From positions 2,492,354 through 2,556,353 of the forward strand of contig OZ022240.1 in NCBI GenBank assembly GCA_963978895.1: a stretch of 64,000 nucleotides of DNA, read 5' to 3'. The notes beneath the pieces were generated by a model. That model did no database searches. It saw only the letters and a program-made list of their open reading frames with translations, and was not told the origin of the DNA. This document shows, piece after piece, positions 50,326-64,000 of the stretch. Both the position numbers and the translations under genes were made by a program. Origin of the DNA: Erpobdella octoculata. Taxonomy: Eukaryota > Annelida > Clitellata > Hirudinida > Erpobdellidae. Numbering within the stretch: the first letter of the stretch is position 1; each line of letters begins with the position of its first letter.

Positions 50326-51539
50326 ATGCCTAAAAATAAAAGACAAAAACATGCAAAAAAGACACTTATGTTTTATAGATCAAATTTTGGCGTTGAGGCT
50401 CCGTACAAGGTGTTAATAGATGGAACATTTTGCAAAGAGGCTTTGAAACTTAAAGTTAACATTTGGGAACAGCTTCCAAAGTATTTGGATGCCGAGGTGA
50501 AATTGCTAACAACGCGTTGCGCCAAAGCCGAGTGTGAACAGTTAGGGGCGACACCTGGTAAATAAATTACATTTTGCTTCTATTTAATATTTTAATTGTT
50601 ACGCATTGTAGCTTTAATGTTAATAAACGCTCGACTTATTTATTCATCTTATGTACACAACTAATTTTATTAATTAATTTTGAATGAACTGTTGAACCTT
50701 ATAGTATTTTTTTTTTATAGAGCTCCCACTGTATGGTGCCTACAAAGTCATCAGCCAGTATTCAATCGAGGCCTGTGATCATGATCCTCCCATGGACCCA
50801 AGTCTATGCCTTCTTAAAATGGCTAAAAAAAAGAAGCATTATTTTATAGCAACTCAAGTGAGTTCATAAAATCCTGTCATAGGTGCATTATAAATAAGGG
50901 ATAAGATGTGGTAGAATGGTCATCATCTACATTTTTATTTCAAGTTTATACTACTATAAACACAACAGTTATAGTTATGTTGATATAAAATACTTGAGCA
51001 GTTTTTAGAGACAAAAAAGTTTTCAAATAATTTGTAACAATTTTCTTATTCAGGAAAAAAAACTTAGCGAAAAGCTAAGAGAAGTTCCAGGTACTCCGCT
51101 TCTTTATATAGCCTACAACTGTATAAATATTGAACCACCCTCTGCTTCCTCAGAAAAGTCTGTTAATAAAAATCTGAAAAACAAGTTAAAAATTGATGAT
51201 AATGAAATGAAAAATCTAGATATATTGAGAAAAGCTGCATTTGGAGAGGTATTTGCACTTAATTTCATACAAGACTTGATTGATATATATATATATATAT
51301 ATATAAATATAAAGCCATTTCACTAATTATAAAAAAAAATATTGCTATAGGAAACTCCTGTGGTTATAAAAAAGAAAAGGAAAATAAAGAATCCAAATCC
51401 ATTGTCTTGCTTGAAAAAGAAGAAAAAACTTGTCAACCACCAGCCAACTAATAATTCAGATGACGCAAATAAAAGGAAAAGAAAGAGAAAACACAACAAA
51501 GTTATTCCAATACTACCGATACCAATGGAAACTTCATAA
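50326..51539 (+). CDS. UTP23: rRNA-processing protein UTP23 (PIN domain)
   Basis: Small-subunit processome factor. The family acts early in 18S rRNA maturation and with the snR30/U17 snoRNP in the nucleolus. Exons: 50326-50557, 50721-50857, 51054-51248, 51351-51539, in phase, 250 aa (human 249). The N-terminus has the family signature (RQKHAKKTLMFYRSNFGV, then VLIDGTFC with Asp32 of the PIN fold, then LTTRC). The zinc-finger region keeps ACDH and SLC, but the first family cysteine is a Tyr here. The ATQD aspartate is Glu (ATQEKKL), so catalytic PIN activity is doubtful, as for UTP23 generally. The C-terminus is a Lys/Arg nucleolar tail (NPLSCLKKKKK, KRKRKRKH). It is head-to-head with BRD8. 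A poly(A) signal AATAAA lies at 51566-51571. Confidence 0.96.
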
Positions 51540-51565
51540 TAAATGTCTATTTTTGTTTTTATGTA

Positions 51566-51571
51566 AATAAA
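51566..51571 (+). terminator. poly(A) signal of UTP23
   Basis: AATAAA 27 bp past the UTP23 stop codon. Confidence 0.6.
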
Positions 51572-52206
51572 AAGATTTTGATTTGATTTGTTTTGTTGGG
51601 GCTGTAGTCAGATTTTACTATATATTGCTAAATTACCATTTTAAGTATTAAACTTGCAAAACATTCAAGGGATAAAAAAGTTGTTGGGATTCTTCGGAAA
51701 AGCCTTTCAGTTTTTGTATTGTTTTTAATTCACTGATGCCATGGCCATGCATCAGCTTACATAAGCTGATTCACCTTGTGTTAGTATGTGAAACAAGAAA
51801 TTAAATGCGTACTATGCATCTGTTTTTTGTTGTTGTAAAAATCGATCGTTTAAAGATTTAAACCAGCCTTGTGTCCAGTTTGCAGTTTTATTAAAGGCTA
51901 GGAGAAGCTGATGCTTCGTAAGAAAAGAATGCAGCAATCAACATTTTTTAATTAAAAATTTTACATAAAAATAATTAATGTAAATAAATGTTCAAAAAAA
52001 TATGATTTAAATTAGCAAAATAGATTATTCAATTTTAGTGCTTTTATCGATGCCGTATGTTAAATTTCTTTGTAAACAAAGTTTAACACACGGGACCTTT
52101 CAACGACTTATAGAGTCTATAATATAGACCTATATTTGACCATTTCTGCGTTATATTTATTTAAAATTAAGGAAGTTGTAAGTTATTTTTAAGAACCGAA
52201 GAAAGA

Positions 52207-53245
52207 ATGAATAATAAAGCGGAAAATGAGTAAGTTATTTTTATAGAGCTGGCCAATTAATTCACGGACGAATGGCTGCACAATTAAAACTCGAGAACTA
52301 TTTGTGCATTAGAAAAGAGTCATTTTAAAATTTTTGATGTAGAATGACAGAATGACGACAATAATACTTCATCATTGTTTGTTTTTTTTAGTTATGATGG
52401 AGCCGAGAACAGTTCTGATGAAGATATTCCAGAAGAAGTAGTAAACCAAACTGTAAGTTTGCAACTGACAAATTGATACATCTTTGCCTATTTTTTTACA
52501 TATTTCATTTAAAAATGTATTTTATCACACTATACATATAGAAAAACTCTTCTATATCAGAATTGCACAAATCTAACAACAAACAGTAAAGCCGATGAAG
52601 CACCAAAAGTTCCAAAAAATAAAAGACGAGCTACGAGATACATGACCAAATTTGAAATGGCAAGAGTTGTAGGTTCAAGAGCGACACAGATAGCGTAAGT
52701 CTTGGTTAATCTTTCGAATGACACTGACGTTATAAACAACACGATGTCACTGACATTCGTTTCCAGCATGGTTTTTCTTAAGATGTGATATTACTAGGCA
52801 TGATTCTATTTTCATTTAAGAAAAATCTCATCAAGTTATTGTTTTCAGAAATGGGGCTCCATTAAACGTAGATCCTGAAGGCGAATGGGATTCCATGCGA
52901 TTGGCCATAAAAGAGCTTATGTGAGTATAATTGTTTTGTATTATTGGTTTTACTAATGGTAACTTGTAAAAATAAATTGTTGAAAACTTTTGCCATCAAC
53001 TAATTTATTAATTAAATTAAAAAGTTTGTTGGTTAGTTATCATTAGTGAAAGTTCAAGCATGAACATAAGAAAAGATGTTGTAAAAAAAGCAAAGCAAAA
53101 AACTCATTTTATTTTTTTCAGGGCCAAAAAGATAAACATGTCCCTGAGACGTTATTTTCCAGACGGTTCTTATGAAGATTGGGATGTCGATGAACTGGAG
53201 TTAAAATACAATCCGTCAGCTTTTCTCTACACTAATGCATTTTGA
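52207..53245 (+). CDS. POLR2F: RPB6-like RNA polymerase subunit (divergent POLR2F)
   Basis: RPB6 is shared by Pol I, II and III and is the omega counterpart that helps hold the largest subunit. Exons: 52207-52229, 52392-52452, 52561-52694, 52849-52920, 53122-53245, all in phase, 137 aa (human 127). The short acidic N-terminus ([11 protein letters not shown]) is usual for RPB6. The core is clearly RPB6 ([20 protein letters not shown], then [31 protein letters not shown]). It differs from the human subunit at positions that are nearly invariant from yeast to human: TPYMTKYERARxLGTRALQI becomes [20 protein letters not shown], and MELEGETDP-type becomes DPEGEWDS. The protein adds about 13 residues after the VDEL end ([13 protein letters not shown]). 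It may be a lineage-specific paralogue rather than the housekeeping copy. AATAAA is at 53272. Confidence 0.9.
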
Positions 53246-53271
53246 TTCGTTACTTTCTCTTTTTTTTATTC

Positions 53272-53277
53272 AATAAA
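53272..53277 (+). terminator. poly(A) signal of the RPB6-like gene
   Basis: AATAAA 27 bp past the stop codon. Confidence 0.6.
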
Positions 53278-54436
53278 CATGTATATATTGGTTAGTTATA
53301 ACAAAACAAAAGAGTTCTTTTGCGACTCTCTTGTGTTTTGGCTTTGTTGTTGAAAATAACTAAACCGTTTTATAGGTGAAAGTTGCTTTTAATTATATTA
53401 TTTAAAAAAAGTTAATAAAATGCATTGTCATTCATAGAGAGCTATTCTATATTTGAACTGAATCAGAGCTCTTTGTAATGAAATAAAAATTTTGCATTCA
53501 ATCCTAATAATTTCTGTGGTCAGAAGTTGTATTTTAGAGATGTTCCTGTAGGCAGAAAGCTAAACTTTATGAGTTGAGTAAATCAAGTTTAAAATGTGAG
53601 TGTCAAACGAGTCTCAGCTTTTGAGAATCTGTTGACAAATTAGCCAGTCTTTAGTATAGCTTCTGTATATATGTATGTATTTTTTTTGTTGAGTGTAGCT
53701 ACATTGTACAAAGTTTCAATAAACATGTTATAACTTATTTCGGTGATAGCTCTTGTTGATTCTTTTGTTTTGATGACTTCTCATTTGCTGAGCGCTGGAC
53801 ATTGATGTATAACTGGTTCTATTATCATGATGATGAAACTATGTTTTATCGAAGAGGTTTATGTTTTCCATAGAACATCAAGACTGATATAGTTCTAGTC
53901 TTAGTTGAATATTTTTGTTTCTCGGCTAGTTTTACGTTGATTTAGGCAGGGGCGCCCAGAGAGGGGGTGAAGAAGCAAATGCCTCCTCAAAAAGCTAGGT
54001 GGATAAGAAATTCCCCCTTGCGCCCAGGAGATAAGGGGGGCTGTTTCCAGCTGCCAGGGGGATGGGCGCCCGGGCTTTAGGTCTTTGATTGTTTTCTCGA
54101 TAACGAGAATGAAAGTCATCGAACGCAATATTTGTAAAGTATTTTTTTTTACAGGAGAAGAATTAATTTGTGAACAAATAAAATACAGGGTTCGAGGTTC
54201 GGCTCATCCAGCTACAAAAAAAAATGAAATGAAACAAGAGTGAATAATTTAGGTTTTCAGTCGAACGAACGAATGAATGAATGAATAAATAAATAACAGC
54301 ACAACAACAACAATGCAGTCATAGATACTCCTGGAATGAATGAATGAATGTCATCGCACGATCACTACAACTAATATGAACTTATGAACTGCTGCGTGAA
54401 TACTTTTTTTCTCTCTCTCTCCCTCTACTGGTCGTC
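53278..54436. other. convergent 3' region RPB6-like/AP-2
   Basis: 1.16 kb between two 3' ends. At 53946-54078 a GC-rich segment starts CAGGGGCGCCCAGAGAGG and ends GGGATGGGCGCCCGGG, a possible degraded hAT-type MITE. GAAT repeats occur at 54268-54350. No gene was seen. Confidence 0.5.
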
Positions 54437-57918
<3,482 letters not shown>

Positions 57919-58049
57919 GGTCGTGACATTCAGAAAATAAACATTAAATATCTAGTAAAATGAAAGCAAATATTTCACTTTCAGAAATAAAATGATTTTG
58001 TTCAAAGCAAACACATACTAGTCCGTTTTTTAGGTAAAATACTCCCCCA

Positions 58050-58189
<140 letters not shown>

Positions 58190-58433
58190 GTTTTTTATGA
58201 AAAATGAAAAAATTAAAAGAAACAGATCTTGAAGTAATATTTTACTGTAATTATTCAAGTTCAAGTAGGACTTGTGCCACTTGGAAAGATTCCAGATAAT
58301 TCAGGGAATGCAGTTCCATCAGGCGTGCAGAATTATCTTCTAATTGCTCGAATCGTAATGAAGTTAGTTGTCACTACGACGTCCAATTAAAATCAACAAC
58401 ATCACCAATCCGAGAATAATTAGTTATCATAAT

Positions 58434-58824
<391 letters not shown>

Positions 58825-58869
58825 ATTGTGAATTCCTCAGAGACATTTTTGAAAAAGTACATTGGACTA

Positions 58870-58909
58870 CCCTGCACCCCCACCAGGAATTTCTGGATAC
58901 GCCACTGCC
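58870..58909. mobile_element. 3' end fragment of a hAT-like MITE
   Basis: CACCCCCACCAGGAATTTCT followed by GGATACGCCACTG is the inverted counterpart of the GTGGCGCATCCAGGAATACC end near 19500 and is related to the complete element at 8888-9180. The left end is not found; the compound microsatellite lies directly beside it. Confidence 0.5.
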
Positions 58910-60250
58910 AATAAGTAAAACCATTGTTTAACTTATTAACTTCTAATTAGGAAATATTAAAACAAGTGAACAATGTAAAAACAAAGTTTTTAAATCAAAT
59001 ACTTTTATACTTTTATATTATTAAAACTTAATTCTCAAGATCAATTTTTTTTACATTTTTTTGAATAAAAAATACTTTTTTTTGCAAAACTTATTATTGA
59101 ATATTTCATTGTCATCAGGGAAGAGCATGTATACAAAATTAGAAGAAAATCTATCAGCAAGAAGTGACTTAAAAATTGATTTGAAAAAATAGAAACAGAG
59201 ATTAGAAGTTAATGAAAGCATTTAGAAAACCTTCGATTTGTATATAAGACAATAGTTGTAATAACAATTTTAATTATCTTTGTAAATGAGGTGCAGCAAA
59301 AAAGTTATACTTGTTCCAAGTTTTGCAGGTTGTATGAAAAAAATATTATGTAATTTGTATAGTCCGCAAATTTCTAATAAAACTGACTTAAGAATGTTTT
59401 TAAGTATTTTAGCTGGCAAATAATGGCTCGATTGTGTTATAAAGCTTACTTATTCTTAAGAAAAAACTTAAATCAATGCAAGGCCTCATATAAATTCTAC
59501 ATTATCTCTGTGGTAATACTTTAATTGTGGTAAAAGCCGCAGCTGAAATTTACTATGGAGTTTACCACCCATTCCAATTCCAATTCCGATTGTTCATACT
59601 TTCTTCACGCCATAACTCTTCAGAAAACTTGGACGCTATAGCTACAATTACAGCATATATTTATCGTGGCATGATGTACACAAACTTCCAATCTCAACTT
59701 GTTCATCCACTTTGAACAAACAATACCTTACTAAAACATATGGAAAAAGATATCAATGTATATAAACACCGTAAGTTCCCTTCGGAGCTTGTATTAATAG
59801 CCAAGCTCCACTCAAACACAGCGCCATTGTCGGTTGTATGACTGGGGAGATTGTATTATATAAAAACGGATTTCCTGTTATGATATATAAATTTATATGT
59901 TGCAGATATAGAAATTTATCTGCTGCTCTTTGAAGGCGACGGCGACAGATAGCTCAGATGTCAGTTTTCTGAAATATATTTATGTTTTATAAAATCCGTT
60001 ATTGTTATTAGAATTGTTGATAAATAATCATAATAAATATAATTGAAACTGAATTTTTAGTAATGAAAACGTTTAGGTTACTAAGCCTATCTCTCTCACC
60101 AGCTACCCATATGCTCTCTGATCAGCCACCACGCCACTCTCTCTTCAGCTATCTGGCACTCTCTCTACAGCTATCTGGCACTCTCTCGTCAGCTACCCAG
60201 TGCTTCTTTCATCAACTACTCTGTCGCTCTCTCATCAGCCACCAAGCCGC
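58910..60250. other. AP-2 upstream DNA, no gene seen
   Basis: AT-rich DNA. A 62-codon frame at 59527-59715 has no splice context, known motif or supporting neighbour and is not called. Confidence 0.5.
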
Positions 60251-60350
60251 GTTAGTCCATCATCAGCTAACCCATCAGTTAGTCCATCATCAGCTAACCC
60301 ATCAGTTAGTCCATCATCAGCTAACCCATCAGTTAGTCCATCATCAGCTT
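60251..60350. repeat. 27-bp minisatellite, 3.7 copies
   Basis: Unit GTTAGTCCATCATCAGCTAA plus CCCATCA, repeated with a 27-bp period. Because 27 is divisible by 3 the frames stay open (VHHQLTHQL and SPSSANPSV repeats). This explains the 141-codon frame over 60063-60488, which I do not call a gene. Confidence 0.9.
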
Positions 60351-62445
60351 ACCAGCCGCTATCTCATCAGCAAATTATATTTTAGCAAAAAAACAATTTG
60401 TAAACGCCTGATAAAGTCAAGAAAGTCTATTGAAAAAATAACAAATACTCATGAGTATATATATATGTTACTGATATTAACCATTTGAAAATCTCGTAAG
60501 GACAAACAAACCTAGCTTGGTGTTCAAGTGTTAAAAATAATGTGTAACAATCAGCAATTAGCTATGCTAAAAATAAAAAAGTTAATTACCGTGTTTAAGA
60601 GTTTGTTATTTCATTAAATAATTTTATTCGATAACATGTAGTTTAAAATTGTTAAAATAAAAAAAACGATTTAAAAGTTAACCTGCCAAGACGTTGTGTC
60701 CAAAGCCAAGAAGGACATGTCCAGCTTATTTATTTTTGTATCAAAACTTTCAAGTACTTAAATTCTTTCAACACACGATTGAAGATTTCCGTCTAAGCAT
60801 CCAAAAATCAATCTTCAGGTTTCAAGGTGACTTGCAATAAAGATATAGTCAATTTATTAATAGTTTTCTATTGCATTTACTTCTGGATGAAAGGAAAACT
60901 ATAAGAAAAAGCTTGTTGAACATCTTTCGAGGCAGATGATGCCTTTGGCAATGTTGTCCGAGACACTAAGCCGACTTGAAAAGTCTCGCTACACAGGCAG
61001 CTTCGCTTTTTACTTGCATTCTTCTAATTAGTTCGCGTTTACACGATAATTGTACAACAACAAAAAAAAACTAACACTTATTAAACTATAAATTTATAAT
61101 TAATTTTTAAGAGTTATTTATTGATGCTACCGTAGACTGAATTCGATGTTTTCCAGCTGAGTAGAGTCTGCAGCTAATAAAATCGTGGATAACTGTAAAA
61201 CCAACAACCAGTTGACCGTGGCGGTTTCATTAGCAGAGAGTTAATTACCCGATAAAACGACGACGACGACGGCCTGATGGTCCTATGCCGGCTGTAGACA
61301 CAACCTGTGCGTGACCGAAGCACCTTTTATAGGCTGTCTCGGGGCCAGGCAATCTCAATATATCTCGCATGTTAATAATGTGTCCACCACCACCACCGCT
61401 ACCACCGCCGCCGCTGCCATCGCTGTACAGTACTGGAGAAGATGGAAGAAGGGGGAGCGAGGGTACAGGAGGAGGGTGAGTGATATTGTGATGATTCCAA
61501 GAACGTTTTCATTTGTGAATAAAAATGTATGAAATAAATTTATTTTTTAATCTGCTTGAAATATTTTAGAGTGTTTTCAGAAGAAGGTTCTAGCATCAAT
61601 TATTAGGTTTTATTAATTTTTTTTTATTTATTTACATCTGATTAGCTATCTATAGTAAAAAAAATTGTTATAAGGAAACTTTTGCGGAGTTTGTTTTTAA
61701 TTAGCAGCAAATTAAAAATTATACAAGACAATCAGAGTTAATTATGCATGCAGTAGCTCTGGGCGAAGTAGGTTGTGCCTCCGGCGTCATCTGGAAAGGT
61801 ATTGGCTGTAAGGAATGGTCAAATACCCGACTGACGTACGGATGGGAGGAGCTAATCTGGACAAACTCTTATTACAACACCGCTGGAAAAATAGGAAAAT
61901 TAAGCTCGAAGATTGTTTTTATATTTTTCCATACAAAAATTATTGAGAAAAAAAAATCAAAAATGGAAAAATAAGTCATTTTGACAAATGATTCGATTTT
62001 TCTTGTCGGTCATATGGGCAACGAGCAAGAATGCAAGAAAAAGCAATGATGAGCTAAATAGATTAGAGAACGACTTGATAGGCGAAGATCAATCCTTGTT
62101 ACTTGCTCATTTGTCACCGGTGGCGGAATTTACAGAAGAACAAAAATTATGAGTCGGAGAATAATAAAATAAAGAGAAAAGAAAATGACACAAAAAATTA
62201 GGTCGTATGAAATATTGAATGAAGAAATCTGATTTAGAAATGATTTTGCTTGAAAAATATCAACGAAAAGTTGCTCGAACACTTTTTTCCACGGACAATT
62301 AGGTTTTAGATTTGCATTTGAAGGATGTAAGTGGAAACAAAAGTTGATTTCAAGTCTATGATACACGATACGACATCATATGTCCGTGTAATGTGCTATT
62401 CATGCTGTCTCTCGACATGATTTCCTTTTTGTCTGCAAATAAATT
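60351..62445. other. AP-2 upstream region with possible promoter/first exon
   Basis: Contains a minus-strand TATAAAA in GCCTATAAAAGG (61323-61334) next to GC-richer DNA. On the minus strand there is also a possible first coding exon, 62418-62365: acceptor tttatttgcag upstream, ATG, 18 codons starting MSRDSMNSTLHG, donor gtatca in phase 0. That phase would fit the first AP-2 exon seen at 57410. Neither is proven. Confidence 0.25.
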
Positions 62446-62865
62446 TCACTCACTCACTCACTCACTCACTCACTCACTCACTCACTCACTCACTCACTCA
62501 CTCACTCACTCACTCACTCACTCACTCACTCACTCACTCACTCACTCACTCACTCACTCACTCACTCACTCACTCACTCACTCACTCACTCACTCACTCA
62601 CTCACTCACTCACTCACTCACTCACTCACTCACTCACTCACTCACTCACTCACTCACTCACTCACTCACTCACTCACTCACTCACTCACTCACTCACTCA
62701 CTCACTCACTCACTCACTCACTCACTCACTCACTCACTCACTCACTCACTCACTCACTCACTCACTCACTCACTCACTCACTCACTCACTCACTCACTCA
62801 CTCACTCACTCACTCACTCACTCACTCACTCACTCACTCACTCACTCACTCACTCACTCACTCAC
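62446..62865. repeat. very long (CACT)n tetranucleotide array
   Basis: About 105 perfect CACT units over 420 bp with no interruption. All frames read SLTH-type repeats and are artefacts. Confidence 0.98.
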
Positions 62866-63436
62866 CTAAATAATTAAAAAATACTGCTTGTGGCTTAGTC
62901 ACAAGTAAGCGAACAAGCGGAAGACTAAGGTAGTAATTAGTCTACAACGAAATAGCAATAGAACTTCTTCAAGTTTTGAATGACAATGAACTAACTTCTT
63001 GATGCTATCGCTATCATAATTGACATCTCCATCAATTATTGCTAATAAATAAAAAAAACACTGGCAATGAACAACATATAGTTATTCAATTAAATTTTAA
63101 AAGAATTCTTCTCTTTTCCAGATATTAGCAATGGAGGACATATTTTGGCTCTATCAACTTCTACATCTCGATAATTAACACTTCTCAATTTCAAAGGACT
63201 CCTAAGACCTTTCAACTGCATGGAATCTCCTATTTATTTTCTCTTTCTAGTTGAGTCCGAAAATAATTTCTCACAAAATATGAGTTTCAAAGAATTCGCT
63301 TAAAATATTAAAAATAAATTTAATTAATTCTGCTTAAAACGCACTTTACGAGGAAAAGAATAGAATGTCGCGTTTTTAGTCGGGTTCCGTTATCATTATT
63401 ATTATTTTGTTTTTTTGGTGTCGCCTCATTTTTCTG
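62866..63436. other. no gene seen
   Basis: AT-rich DNA without recognisable coding structure. Confidence 0.5.
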
Positions 63437-63495
63437 GACGTCATTTCCGGCCAGCGCGATCAATTTCGCGCTCAACATGAACATCATTAGCACGG
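63437..63495 (+). promoter_or_regulatory. possible CRE/ETS promoter with short first exon
   Basis: GACGTCATTTCCGGCC joins a CRE-like half (GACGTCA) to an ETS site (CCGGAAAT on the other strand), a pair common in TATA-less housekeeping promoters. A plus-strand ATG at 63477 gives MNIIST and a GGTAATA donor at 63496. The following gene, if any, is outside the window. Confidence 0.2.
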
Positions 63496-64000
63496 GTAAT
63501 ATTTAAGAAAGAGATTGAACGAAAATCCCAAATAGGGTTGCTAAGTTTATTTTTCTTTAAGTAATTTGGTTTAAAAAAGTTGGTAACTTGTATTTGTATC
63601 GGCGACTCACGAGTTAAGAATGGTAAATCATAAAGTTTTAAACTTGACATCTGTAAAAAATAAATCGAGCTTGAAAAACATTTGGTACGAACCAAAACGA
63701 GAACATGGTTCAACCCGTACAGCTAGCCCCCCTCGGGGTGGATCGGTCTGCTGACAGGATGTCAATGATGGGAAGAAAGAGAGGGGAGATGTCGAGATGA
63801 CAATGGACGATTACTGCAGAGCATCATAAGATTTCATGCCTCGTTTCATCCACAAGCAAGTTACATTTGCCACTTCCTGTGTCGCCATTTTTTCTCCATC
63901 TTTCTCTTTCTTTTCTTTTTTATCTCTTTCTTTTTCTTTTTTATTTTCTTTCTTGTTCTATATCTCTTTCTTCTTTTGCCTTTCCTTATACACACACATA

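Noticed and set aside
60063..60488. 141-codon frame with VHHQLTHQL repeats as a repeat protein
   Set aside because: The 27-bp period keeps frames open by arithmetic. A second frame across the same repeat is also open, and no homologue or splice context was seen.
61744..61974. 76-codon frame starting MHAVALGEVG
   Set aside because: Balanced codons in the first half, but it dissolves into an A-rich tail, with no partner exon or recognisable domain.
62393..62869. 158-codon SLTH-repeat frame; possible CRISPR-like regular repeat
   Set aside because: A pure 4-bp tandem repeat with no spacers; not a CRISPR array and not a protein.

Overview
The window is nuclear DNA from an animal, most probably an invertebrate. 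It is AT-rich and full of microsatellites. Every identifiable gene is split by introns with GT-AG borders, and the proteins are animal orthologues (DHX37, RPB3, BRD8, UTP23, an RPB6-like subunit, AP-2). Divergence from the vertebrate proteins, short-to-medium introns, tRNA-derived SINEs and long simple repeats would suit a spiralian such as a mollusc, annelid or brachiopod, but the species cannot be named from this sequence. No bacterial, viral or CRISPR features were seen.

Layout. 1-2.1 kb: two or three minus-strand exons of an unrecognised gene with phase-matched junctions. 2.1-24 kb: a gene-poor stretch dominated by (CT)n, (CATA)n, (AT)n and (GTGA)n arrays, a 17-bp AT minisatellite, one hAT-like MITE and some weak isolated exon candidates. 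24.1-53.2 kb: a compact gene block. DHX37 (minus, 29 exons) is divergent from POLR2C/RPB3 (plus, 8 exons). RPB3 converges on BRD8 (minus, 18 exons). BRD8 is head-to-head with UTP23 (plus, 4 exons) across about 305 bp between the start codons. An RPB6-like gene (plus, 5 exons) follows. 54.4-57.4 kb: six exons of an AP-2 (TFAP2) transcription factor gene on the minus strand, lacking a certain first exon. 57.4-64 kb: AP-2 upstream DNA with very long simple repeats: (TTA)n, (AT)n, a (GTCATC)/(CAT)/(CAC) block and about 420 bp of (CACT)n.

I rebuilt the coding sequences exon by exon, checking splice borders and reading phase. RPB3 (274 aa), BRD8 (782 aa), UTP23 (250 aa), RPB6-like (137 aa) and AP-2 (533 aa in window) close without any phase conflict. 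DHX37 (1188 aa) closes only if one intron uses a GC donor.

The gene block concerns nuclear housekeeping: two Pol II subunits, one NuA4/TIP60 chromatin subunit and two small-subunit ribosome-assembly factors. This may be chance clustering. I found no clearly new biological system. The most interesting signals are a diverged RPB6-type subunit with a changed C-terminus, a 68-bp-arm hairpin with a tRNA B-box-like motif inside a DHX37 intron, a TTAA-flanked repeat family, a three-copy MITE family in the introns of two adjacent genes, and the unidentified gene at the left edge.
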